A stretch of 64,000 bases of DNA from assembly GCA_030998225.1 (NCBI GenBank), contig JAPYXD010000034.1, positions 1 through 64,000 of the forward strand. Reading direction: 5' to 3'. The stretch comes from Diplolepis rosae. Its lineage: Eukaryota > Arthropoda > Insecta > Hymenoptera > Diplolepididae. The notes below the pieces were generated by a model. It was not told the origin of the DNA, searched no databases, and saw nothing but the letters and a program-made list of their open reading frames with translations. How positions within the stretch are numbered: the first letter of the stretch is position 1; each line of letters starts with the position of its first letter. Positions 13,217 to 24,413 of the stretch are shown in pieces. The translations under genes were made by a program, and so were the position numbers.

Positions 13217-13984
13217 GGTTCTTGGGAGGATACTCAGAATAAAGTTCTAAGTGTCTAGAGTCAGCTGGATCGTAAATGGTTTTACTCTATAGCATAGATT
13301 ATACACGATGATCGCTAGAAGGAAAAGATCGACTATTCTCAGATTTGCGACTTTGGACTAATATAACTGAAGTTTGGTTGAGGCCAGGATCTTGGGAGTG
13401 CACTTGGAATAAAGCTGTAGTTCTCTAGAGTCAGCTGGATCGGAAATGGTTTTAATATATAGCATAGATTTAACAGGATGATCGCTAGAAGGAACAGACC
13501 GACTTTTCTCACTTTCGCAAGTTTGGACTTTTATAAGTACAGTTCTGTTGAGCAGAGGTGCTTGCTAAGGTACTCAGAATAATGTTCTAAATGTCTAGAG
13601 TCAGCTGGATCGGAAATGCTTTTAATATTTAGCATAGATTATACAGGATGATCGCTAGAAGGAACAGACCGACTTTTCTCAGATTTGCGACTTTGGACTA
13701 TTATAAGTAAGGTTTGGTTGAGCCGCGGTTCTTGGGAGGATACTCGGAATAAAGATTTAAGTCTCTAGAGTCAGCTGGAACTGAGCACGCAAAGAAGTGT
13801 TGCATAGATTTCTGTATAATGATATTTTTATATTGTTGGATGTTTTATTCCGAAGTCACGACTTTCAAAGTAGTAGATACATAATTTCTACTCCCACCCT
13901 AACAGGCTGTTGGTCTTTTTCCAGTTAACTTTCTTATTGATTTCCATTCTTTGGCATCAGGACGAGATAACTGAATGGGTCGGA

Positions 13985-16900
13985 CCGACTTGTCTCACTT
14001 TCGCAACTTTGGACTTTTATAAGTACAGTTCTGTTGAGCAGAGGTGCTTGCGAAGGTACTCAGAATACGAACGACTTTTCTTAGTTTTGCGACTTTGGAC
14101 TTTTATAAGTACAGATGTGTTGAGCCGAGGTGCTAGCGAGTGTACTGGGGACAAAGCTCTAAGTATATAGAGTTAGCTGGATCGGAAATGGTTTTAATAT
14201 AAGCATAGATTGATCAAGATAATCGCTCGAAGGAACAGACCGACTTTTCTCAGATTTGCGACTTTGGACTAATATAAGTAAAGTTTGATTGAGACCAAGT
14301 TCTTGGGAGGGTACTCAGGACAAAACTCCGAGTCTCCGGAGTCAGCTGGAACTGAGCACACAAAGAAATGTTGCATAGATTTCTGAATAATGATATTTTT
14401 ATATTGTTGGATATTTAATTCCGAAGTCACGACTTTCAGAGTAGTAGATACATACTATCTAATCCCACCCAAACAGGCAGTTGGACTTTTTCCAGTTAAC
14501 TTTCTTATTGACTTCCTTTCCGTGGCATTAGGACGAGATCACTGAATGGGTCGGACCGACTTGTCTCACTTTCGCAAATTTGGACTTTTATAAGTACAGA
14601 TATGTTGAGCCGAGGTGCTAGCGAGTGTACTGGGGACAAAGCTCTAAGTATATAGAGTTAGCTGGATCGGAAATGGTTTTAATATATAGCATAGATTGAT
14701 CAAGATAATCGCTCGAAGGAACAGACCGACTTTTCTCAGATTTGCGACTTTGGACTAATATAAGTAAAGTTTGATTGAGCCCAAGTTCTTGGGAGGGTAC
14801 TCAGGACAAAACTCCGAGTCTCCGGAGTCAGCTGGAACTGAGCACACAAAGAAATGTTGCATAGATTTCCGTATAATGATATTTTTATTTTGTTGGATAT
14901 TTAATTCCGAAGTCACGACTTTCAGAGTAGTAGATACATAATTTCTACTCCCACTCTAACAGGCTGTTGGTCTTTTTCCAGTTAACTTTCTTATTGACTT
15001 CCATTCCTTGGCATCAGGACGAGATCACGTAATGGGTCGGACCGACTTGTCTCACTTTCGCAACTTTGGACTTTTATAAGTACAGTTCTGTTGAGCAGAG
15101 GCGCTTGCTAAGGTACTCAGAATAATGTTCTAAGTGTCTAGAGTCAGCTGGATCGGAAATGGTTTTAATATATAGCATAGATTATACAGGATGATCGCTA
15201 GAAGGAACAGACCGACTTTACTCAGATTTGCGATTTTGGACTAATATAATTAAAGTTTGGTTGAGCCCAGGTTCTTGGGAGGGTACTCGGAATAAAGATT
15301 TAAGTCTCTAGAGTCAGCTGCATCGGAAATGGTTTTAATATATAGCATAGATTGATCAAGATAATCGCTAGAAGGAACAGACCGACTTTTCTCAGATTTG
15401 CGACTTTGGACTATTATAAGTAAAGTTTGGTTGAGCCCAGGTTCTTGGGAGGATGCTCGGAATAAAGATTTAAGTCTCTAGAGTCAGCTGGAACTGAGCA
15501 CGCAAAGAAGTGTTTTGCATAGATTTCTGTATAATGATATTTTTATATTGTTGGATGTTTTATTCCGAAGTCACGACTTTCAGAGTAGTAGATACATAAT
15601 TTCTACTTCCAACCTAACAGGCTGTTGGACTTTTTCCAGTTAACTTTCTTATTGATTTCCATTCCTTGGCATCAGGACGAGATCACTGAATGGGTCGGAC
15701 CGACTTGTCTCACTTTCGCAACTTTGGACTTTTATAAGTACAGTTCTGTTGAGCAGAGGCGCTTGCTAAGGTACTCAGAATAATGATCTAAGTGTCTAGA
15801 GTCAGCTGGATCGTAAATGGTTTTACTCTATAGCATAGATTATACACGATGATCGCTAGAAGGAAAAGATCGACTATTCTCAGATTTGCGACTTTGGACT
15901 AATATAACTGAAGTTTGGTTGAGCCCAGGATCTTGGGAGGTTACTAGGAATAAAGCTTTAAGTCTCTAGAGTCAGCTGCATCGGAAATGGTTTTAATATA
16001 TAGCATAGATTGATCAAGATAATCGCTAGAAGGAACAGACCGACTTTTCTCAGATTTGCGAAATTGGACTATTATAAGTAAGGTTTGGTTGAGCCTCGGT
16101 TCTTGGGAGGATACTCGGAATTAAGATTTAAGTCTCTAGTGTCAGCTGCATCGTAAATGGTTTTAATATATAGCATAGATTGATCAAGATAATCGCTAGA
16201 ATGAACATACCGACTTTTCTCAGATTTGCGAATGTGTACAATTATAAGTAAGGTTTGGTTGAGCCCAGGTTCTTGGGAGGATACTCGGAATAAAGATTTA
16301 AGTCTCTAGAGTCAGCTGGAACTGAGCACGCAAAGAAGTGTTGCATAGATTTCTGTAGAATGATATTTTTATATTGTTGGATGTTTTATTCCGAAGTCAC
16401 GACTTTCAGAGTAGTAGATACATAATTTCTACTTCCACCCTAACAGGCTGTTGGACTTTTTCCAGTTAACTTTCTTATTGATTTCCATTCCTTGGCATCA
16501 GGACGAGATCACTGAATGGGTCGGACCGACTTGTCTCACTTTCGCAACTTTGGACTTTTATAAGTACAGTTCTGTTGAGCAGAGGCGCTTGCTAAGGTAC
16601 TCACAATAATGTTCTAAGTGTCTAGAGTCAGCTGGATCGTAAATGGTTTTACTCTATTGCATAGATTATACAGGATGATCGCTAGAAGGAAAAGATCGAC
16701 TATTCTCAGATTTGCGACTTTGGACTAATATAACTGAAGTTTGGTTGAGCCCAGGATCTTGGGAGGGCACTAGGAATAAAGCTTTAAGTCTCTAGAGTCA
16801 GCTGCATCGTAAATGGTTTTAATATATAGCATAGATTTAACAGGATGATCGCTAGAAGGAACAGACCGACTTTTCTCACTTTCGCAAGTTTGGACTTTTA

Positions 16901-19663
16901 TAAGTACAGTTCTGTTGAGCAGAGGTGCTTGCTAAGGTACTCAGAATAATGTTCTAAATGTCTAGAGTCAGCTGGATCGGAAATGCTTTTAATATTTAGC
17001 ATAGATTATACAGGATGATCGCTAGAAGGAACAGACCGACTTTACTCAGATTTGCGACTTTGGACTATTATAAGTAAGGTTTGGTTGAGCCCAGGTTCTT
17101 GGGAGGATACTCGGAATAAAGATTTAAGTCTCTAGAGTCAGCTGGAACTGAGCACGCAAAGAAGTGTTTTGCATAGATTTCTGTATAATGATATTTTTAT
17201 ATTGTTGGATGTTTTATTCCGAAGTCACAACTTTCAAAGTAGTAGATACATAATTTCTACTCCCACCCTAATAGGCTGTTGGTCTTTTTCCAGTTAACTT
17301 TCTTATTGATTTCCATTCCTTGGCATCAGAACGAGATAACTGAATGGGTCGGACCGACTTGTCTCACTTTCGCAACTTTGGACTTTTATAAGTACAGTTC
17401 TGTTGAGCAGAGGTGCTTGCGAGTGTACTGGGGACAAAGCTCTAAGTATATAGAGTTAGCTGGATCGGAAATGGCTTCAACATATAGAATAGATTGATCA
17501 AGATAATCGCTCGAAGGAACAGACCGACTTTTCTCAGATTTGCGACTTTGGACTAATATAAGTAAAGTTTGATTGAGACCAAGTTCTTGGGAGGGTACTC
17601 AGGACAAAACTCCGAGTCTCCGGAGTCAGCTGGAACTGAGCACACAAAGAAATGTTGCATAGATTTCCGTATAATGATATTTTTATTTTGTTGGATATTT
17701 AATTCCGAAGTCACGACTTTCAGAGTAGTAGATACATAATTTCTACTCCCACCCTAACAGGCTGTTGGACTTTTTCCAGTTAACTTTCTTATTGATTTCC
17801 ATTCCTTGGCATCAGGACGAGATCACTGAATGGGTCGGACACACTTGTCTCACTTCCGCAACTTTGGACTTTTATAAGTACAGTTCTGTTGAGCAGAGGT
17901 GCTTGCTAAGGTACTCAGAATAAAGTTCTCAGTGTCTAGATTCAGCTGGATCTGAAATGGTTTTAATATATAGCATAGATTATACAGGATGATCGCTAGA
18001 AGGAACAGACCGACTTTACTCAGATTTGCGATTTTGGACTAATATAATTAAAGTTTGGTTGAGCCCAGGTTCTTGGGAGGGTACTCGGAATAAAGATTTA
18101 AGTCTCTAGAGTCAGCTGCATCGGAAATGGTTTTAATATATAGCATAGATTGATCAAGATAATCGCTCGAAGGAACAGACCGACTTTTCTCAGATTTGCG
18201 AAATTGGACTATTATATGTAATGTTTGGTTGAGCCCAGGTTCTTGGGAGGGTACTCGGAATAAAGATTTAAGTCTCTAGAGTCAGCTGGAACTGAGCACG
18301 CAAAGAAGTGTTTTGCATAGATTTCTGTATAATGATATTTTTATATTGTTGGATGTTTTATTCCGAAGTCACGACATTCAGAGTAGTAGATACATAATTT
18401 CTACTCCCACCCTAACAGGCTGTTGGACTTTTTCCAGTTAACTTTCTTATTGATTTCCATTCCTTGGCATCAGGACGAGATCACTGAATGGGTCGGACCG
18501 ACTTGTCTCACTTTCGCAACTTTGGACTTTTATAAGTAAAGTTCTGTTGAGCAGCGGTGCTTGCTAAGGTACTAAGAATAAAGTTCTAAGTGTCTAGAGT
18601 CAGCTGGATCGTAAATGGTTTTACTCTATAGCATAGATTATACACGATGATCGCTAGAAGGAAAAGATCGACTATTCTCAGATTTGCGAATTTGGACTAA
18701 TATAACTGAAGTTTGGTTGAGCCCAGGATCTTGGGAGGGCACTAGGAATAAAGCTTTAAGTCTCTAGAGTCAGCTGCATCGGAAATGGTTTTAAAATATA
18801 GCATAGATTGATCAAGATAATCGCTAGAAGGAACAGACCGACTTTTCTCAGATTTGCGAAATTGGACTATTATAAGTAAGGTTTGGTTGAGCCTCGGTTC
18901 TTGGGAGGATACTCGGAATAAAGATTTAAGTCTCTAGAGTCAGCTGCATCGTAAATGGTTTTAATATATAGCATAGATTGATCAAGATAATCGCTAGAAG
19001 GAACATACCGACTTTTCTCAGATTTGCGAATTTGTACAATTATAAGTAAGGTTTGGTTGAGCCCAGGTTCTTGGGAGGATACTCGGAATAAAGATTTAAG
19101 TCTCTAGAGTCAGCTGGAACTGAGCACGTAAAGAAGTGTTGCATAGATTTCTGTATAATGATATTTTTATATTGTTGGATGTTTTATTCCGAAGTCACGA
19201 CTTTCAGAGTAGTAGATACATAATTTCTACTCCCATCCTAACAGGCTGTTGGACTTTTTCCAGTTAACTTTCTTATTGACTTCCATTCCCTGGCATCAGG
19301 ACGAGATCACTGAATGGGTCGGACCGACTTGTCTCACTTTCGCAACTTTGGACTTTTATAAGTACAGTTCTGTTGAGTAGAGGTGCTTGCTAAGGTACTC
19401 AGAATAAAGTTCTAAGTGTCTAGAGTCAGCTGGATCGTAAATGGTTTTACTCTATAGCATAGATTATACACGATGATCGCTAGAAGGAAAAGATCGACTA
19501 TTCTCAGATTTGCGACTTTGGACTAATATAACTGAAGTTTGGTTGAGCCCAGGATCTTGGGAGGGCACTAGGAATAAAGCTTTAAGTCTCTAGAGTCAGC
19601 TGCATTGTAAAAGGTTTTAATATATAGCATAGATTGATCAAAATAATCGCTAGAAGGAACAGA
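13985..19663. repeat. Block 4, 5679 bp, eight L modules
   Basis: Starts with H. L modules are at 14349-14555, 14835-15041, 15491-15699, 16319-16525, 17145-17353, 17633-17839, 18289-18497 and 19117-19323. The L at 17145 is followed by a monomer where H appears to have been deleted exactly (join near 17411-17430). The L at 17633 ends in GGTCGGACACACTT, breaking the boundary dyad. L spacing is irregular (485-830 bp), so this is not a regular HOR. Confidence 0.87.
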
Positions 19664-21911
19664 CCGACTTTTCTCACTTTCGCAAGTTTGGACTGTTATA
19701 AGTACAGTTCTGTTGAGCAGAGGTGCTTGCGAAGGTACTCAGAATACGAACGACTTTTCTTAGTTTTGCGACTTTGGACTTTTATAAGTACAGATGTGTT
19801 GAGCCGAGGTGCTAGCGAGTGTACTGGGGACAAAGCTCTAAGTATATAGAGTTAGCTGGATCGGAAATGGTTTTAATATAAGCATAGATTGATCAAGATA
19901 ATCACTAGAAGGAACAGACCGACTTTTCTAAGATTTGCGACTTTGGACTAATATAAATAAAGTTTGATTGAGCCAAAGTTCTTGGGAGGGTAATCAGGAC
20001 AAAACTCCGAGTCTCCGGGGTCAGCTGGAACTGAGCACACAAAGAAATGTTGCATAGATTTCTGTATAATGATATTTTTATATTGTTGGATATTTAATTC
20101 CGAAGTCACGACTTTCAGAGTAGTAGATACATAATTTCTACTCCCACCCTAACAGGCTGTTGGACTTTTTCCAGTTAACTTTCTTATTGACTTCCATTCC
20201 GTGGCATCAGGACGAGATCACTGAATGGGTCGGACCGACTTGTCTCACTTTCGCAAATTTGGACTTTTATAAGTACAGATATGTTGAGCCGAGGTGCTAG
20301 CGAGTGTACTGGGGACAAAGCTCTAAGTATATAGAGTCAGCTGGATCCGAAATGGTTTTAATATATAGCATAGATTATACAGGATGATCGCTAGAAGGAA
20401 CAGACCGACTTTTCTCAGATTTGCGACTTTGGACTAATATAAGTAAAGTTTGGTTGAGCCCAGGATCTTGGGAGTGCACTTGGAATAAAGCTGTAGTTCT
20501 CTAGAGTCAGCTGGATCGGAAATGGTTTTAATATATAGCATAGTTTACTCAGGATAAACGCTAGAAGGAACCGACAGACTTGTCTCAGATTTGCGATTTT
20601 GGACTAATATAAGTAAAGTTTGGTTGAGCAGAGGTGCTTGCTAAGGTACTCAGAATAAATTTCTAAGTGTCTAGAGTCAGCTGGATCGGAAATGGTTTTA
20701 ATATATAGCATAGATTATACAGGATGATCGCTAGAAGGAACAGACCGACTTTTCTCAGATTTGCGACTTTGGACTAATATAAGTAAAGTTTGGTTGAGCC
20801 CAGGATCTTGGGAGGGCACTTGGAATAAAGCTTTAGTTCTCTAGAGTCAGCTGCATCGGAAATGGTTTTAATATATAGCATAGATTGATCAAGATAATCG
20901 CTAGAAGGAACAGACCGACTTTTCTCAGATTTGCGATTTTGGACTAATATAAGTAAAGTTTGGTTGAGCAGAGGTGCTTGCTAAGGTAATCATAATAAAG
21001 TTCTAAGTTTCTAGAGTCAGCTGGATCGGAAACGGTTTTAATATATAGCATAGATTATACAGGATGATCGCTAGAAGGAACAGACCGACTTTTCTCAGAT
21101 TTGCGACTTTGGACTAATATAAGTAAAGTTTGGTTGAGCCCAGGATCTTGGGAGTGCACTTGGAATAAAGCTGCAGTTCTCTAGATTCAGCTGCATCGCA
21201 AAAGGTTTTAATATATTGCATAGATTGATCAAAATAATCGCTAGAAGGAACAGACCGACTTTTCTCAAATTTGCGACTTTGGACTATTATAAGTAAGGTT
21301 TGGTTGAGCCAGAGGTTCTTGGGAGGATACTCGGAATAAAGCTTTAAGTCTCTAGAGTCAGCTGCATCGGAAATGGTTTTAATATATAGCATAGATTGAT
21401 CAAGATAATCGCTAGAAGGAACAGACCGACTTTTCTCAGATTTGCGAAATTGGACTATTATAAGTAAGGTTTGGTTGAGCCTCGGTTCTTGGGAGGATAC
21501 TCGGAATAAAGATTTAAGTCTCTAGAGTCAGCTGCATCGTAAGTGGTTTTAATATATAGCATAGATTGATCAAGATAATCGCTAGAATGAACATACCGAC
21601 TTTTCTCAGATTTGCGAATGTGTACAATTATAAGTAAGGTTTGGTTGAGCCCAGGTTCTTGGGAGGATACTCGGAATAAAGATTTAAGTCTCTAGAGTCA
21701 GCTGGAACTGAGCACGCAAAGAAGTGTTGCATAGATTTCTGTATAATGATATTTTTATATTGTTGGATGTTTTATTCCGAAGTCACGACTTTCAAAGTAG
21801 TAGATACATAATTTCTACTCCCACCCTAACAGGCTGTTGGTCTTTTTCCAGTTAACTTTCTTATTGATTTCCATTCCTTGGCATCAGGACGAGATCACTG
21901 AATGGGTCGGA
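19664..21911. repeat. Block 5, 2248 bp, H without an upstream L
   Basis: This is the only block where H (junction 19742) follows a plain monomer and not an L module. L modules are at 20028-20234 (B-type) and 21705-21911 (A-type). Between them are eight plain monomers with alternating CCCAGGATCTTGGGAGTGC and GCAGAGGTGCTTGC subtypes, the same series that later forms part of the 2.4-kb HOR. Confidence 0.87.
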
Positions 21912-24214
21912 CCGACTTGTCTCACTTTCGCAACTTTGGACTTTTATAAGTACAGTTCTGTTGAGCAGAGGTGCTTGCGAAGGTACTCAGAATACGAACG
22001 ACTTTTCTTAGTTTTGCGACTTTGGACTTTTATAAGTACAGATGTGTTGAGCCGAGGTGCTAGCGAGTGTACTGGGGACAAAGCTCTAAGTATATAGAGT
22101 TAGCTGGATCGGAAATGGTTTTAATATAAGCATAGATTGATCAAGATAATCACTAGAAGGAACAGACCGACTTTTCTCAGATTTGCGATTTTGGACTAAT
22201 ATAAGTAAAGTTTGGTTGAGCACAGGTGCTTGCTAAGCTAATCAGAATAAAGTTCTAAGTTTCTAGAGTCAGCTGGATCGGAAATGGTTTTAATATATAG
22301 TATAGATTGATCAAGATAATCGCTAGAAGGAACATACCGACTTATCTCAGATTTGCGATTTTGGACAATTATAAGTAAGGTCTGGTTGAGCCCATTTTCT
22401 TGGGAGGATACTCGGAATAAAGATTTAAGTCTCTAGAGTCAGCTGGAACTGAGCACGCAAAGAAGTGTTGCATAGACTTCTGTATAATGATATTTTTATA
22501 TTGTTGGATGTTTTATTCCGAAGTCACGACTTTCAGAGTAGCAGATACATAATTTCTACTCCCACCCCAACAGGCTGTTGGACTTTTTCCAGTTAACTTT
22601 CTTATTGATTTCCATTCCTTGGCATCAGGACGAGATCGCTGAATGGGTCGGACCGACTTGTCTCACTTTCGCAACTTTGGACTTTTATAAGTACAGTTAT
22701 GTTGAGCAGAGGTGCTTGCTAAGGTACTCAGAATAAATTTCTAAGTGTCTAGAGTCAGCTGGATCGGAAATGGTTTTAATATATAGCATAGATTATACAG
22801 GATGATCGCTAGAAGGAACAGACCGACTTTTCTCAGATTTGCGACTTTGGACTAATATAAGTAAAGTTTGGTTGAGCCCAGGATCTTGGGAGGGCACTTG
22901 GAATAAAGCTTTAGTTCTCTAGAGTCAGCTGCATCGGAAATGGTTTTAATATATAGCATAGATTGATCACGATAATCGCTAGAAGGAACAGACCGACTTT
23001 TCTCAGATTTGCGATTTTGGACTAATATAAGTAAAGTTTGGTTGAGCAGAGGTGCTTGCTAAGGTAATCAGAATAAAGTTCTAAGTTTCTAGAGTCAGCT
23101 GGATCGGAAATGGTTTTAATATATAGCATAGATTATACAGGATGATCGCTAGAAGGAACAGACCGACTTTTTTCAGATTTGCGACTTTGGACAAATATAA
23201 GTAAAGTTTGGTTGAGCCCAGGATCTTGGGAGTGCACTTGGAATAAAGCTGTAGTTCTCTAGAGTCAGCTGCATCGTAAATGGTTTTAATATATAGCATA
23301 GATTGATCAAAATAATCGCTAGAAGGAACAGACCGACTTTTCTCAAATTTGCGACTTTGGACTATTATAAGTAAGGTTTGGTTGAGCCAGAGGTTCTTGG
23401 GAGGATACTCGGAATAAAGCTTTAAGTCTCTAGAGTCAGCTGCATCTGAAATGGTTTTAATATATAGCATAGATTGATCAAGATAATCGCTAGAATGAAC
23501 ATACCGACTTTTCTCAGATTTGCGATTTTGGACTAATATAAGTAAAGTTTGGTTGAGCACAGGTTCTTGCTAAGCTAATCAGAATAAAGTTCTAAGTTTC
23601 TAGAGTCAGCTGGATCGGAAATGGTTTTAATATATAGCATAGATTATACAGGATGATCGCTAGAAGGAACAGACCGACTTTTCTCAGATTTGCGACTTTG
23701 GACTAATATAAGTAAAGTTTGGTTGAGCCCAGGATCTTGGGAGTGCACTTGGAATAAAGCTGTAGTTCTCTAGAGTCAGCTGCATCGTAAATGGTTTTAA
23801 TATATAGCATAGATTGATCAAGATAATCGCTAGAAGGAACAGACCGACTTTTCTCAGATTTGCGAAATTGGACTATTATAAGTAAGGTTTGGTTGAGCCT
23901 CGGTTCTTGGGAGGATACTCGGAATAAAGATTTAAGTCTCTAGTCAGCTGCATCGTAAGTGGTTTTAATATATAGCATAGATTGATCAAGATAATCGCTA
24001 GAATGAACATACCGACTTTTCTCAGATTTGCGAATTTGTACAATTATAAGTAAGGTTTGGTTGAGCCCAGGTTCTTGGGAGGATACTCGGAATAAAGATT
24101 TAAGTCTCTAGAGTCAGCTGGAACTGAGCACGCAAAGAAGTGTTGCATAGATTTCTGTATAATGATATTTTTATATTGTTGGATGTTTTATTCCGAAGTC
24201 ACGACTTTCAAAGT

Positions 24215-24235
24215 AGTAGATACATAATTTCTACT
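24215..24235 (+). other. Inverted repeat inside the L module (possible hairpin)
   Basis: AGTAGA and TCTACT form 6-bp inverted arms around a 9-base A/T-rich loop. The element occurs in most L modules. Copies reading AGCAGA (for example near 22549, 24957, 35817 and 44707) lose one pair. Whether it folds or binds a protein is unknown. Confidence 0.6.
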
Positions 24236-24241
24236 CCCACC

Positions 24242-24267
24242 CTAACAGGCTGTTGGTCTTTTTCCAG
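24242..24267 (+). promoter_or_regulatory. 3' splice-site-like sequence in the L module
   Basis: CCTAAC (branch-point-like), then a pyrimidine-rich CTTTTTCCAG, with the putative branch A 22 bases before the final G. This is the spacing expected of a eukaryotic acceptor. Nearly every L module has it. Plain monomers carry ATAAGTAAGG, which resembles a 5' splice site, on the same strand. This is only a resemblance; no transcript is shown. Confidence 0.3.
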
Positions 24268-24321
24268 TTAACTTTCTTATTGATTTCCATTCCTTGGCAT
24301 CAGGACGAGATCACTGAATGG

Positions 24322-24332
24322 GTCGGACCGAC
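24322..24332 (+). other. GTCGG-A-CCGAC dyad at the L right boundary
   Basis: Five-base arms flank a single central A, exactly where the L module rejoins the plain monomer. Plain monomers have ACAGACCGAC or ACATACCGAC instead, so the dyad is specific to L-bearing units. It could be a DNA-binding site or a recombination point; that is inference only. Confidence 0.55.
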
Positions 24333-24413
24333 TTGTCTCACTTTCGCAACTTTGGACTTTTATAAGTACAGTTCTGTTGAGCAGAGGTGCTTGCGAAGGT
24401 ACTCAGAATACGA
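24328..24413 (+). repeat. Reference H unit (86-bp half-monomer)
   Basis: The distance from CCGACTT at 24328 to ACGACTT at 24414 is 86 bp, about half a monomer. The segment that normally runs from AAAGTTCTAAG through CAGCTG to GCTAGAAG is missing, and ACTCAGAAT is joined directly to ACGAACGACTT. The junction (GAATACGAAC) starts at 7406, 9145, 14063, 19742, 21990, 24406, 26800, 29194, 31392, 34293, 37827, 42189, 46062, 48284, 50991 and 53698. All 16 copies share the same junction, so the deletion arose once and was spread with the HOR. Confidence 0.92.

Larger units (their letters stand above)
9067..13984. repeat. Block 3, 4918 bp, with a 3.0-kb L-free run
   Basis: Starts with H. L modules are at 9431-9637, 9916-10121, 10571-10778 and 13778-13984. 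The L module at 9916 has CTTTTCC with one T fewer, and the one at 10571 is one base longer. The interval 10779-13777 contains only plain monomers and matches part of 3631-6632 at an offset of about 6807 bp. A monomer at 13499 has an L-downstream sequence but no L (see findings). Confidence 0.88.
21912..24327. repeat. Block 6, 2416 bp, variant of the 2394-bp HOR
   Basis: Starts with H. L modules are at 22446-22652 and 24121-24327 (intervals 741 and 1675 bp). The first 741 bp match the next two blocks. The block then lacks the internal L seen at 26029 and 28423 and has extra plain monomers, so it is 22 bp longer overall. It reads as a sister or ancestor of the following HOR. Confidence 0.87.
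24121..24327 (+). repeat. Reference L module (207-bp replacement segment)
   Basis: After CAGCTG, the usual 61 bp up to CCGACTT is replaced by 207 bp beginning GAACTGAGCACGC and ending GGGTCGGA. I located 73 such modules. Most are exactly 207 bp; a few are 206-209 bp (for example a TGTTTTGC version with two extra bases at 7119, 15491, 17145, 18289 and 41902). There are two sequence types. Type A has GCACGCAAAGAAGTG after an ordinary GATTTAAGTCTCTAGAG context. Type B has GCACACAAAGAAATG and usually follows CAAAACTCCGAGTCTCCGG. The GCATAGATTTCTGTATAATGAT part resembles GCATAGATTGATCAAGATAAT of plain monomers, so L is probably a diverged relative and not foreign DNA. Confidence 0.93.

Noticed and set aside
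24121..24327. L module as a transposon or MITE insertion
   Set aside because: No terminal inverted repeats or target-site duplication; it replaces 61 bp of the monomer, partly resembles it, and always has the same neighbours.
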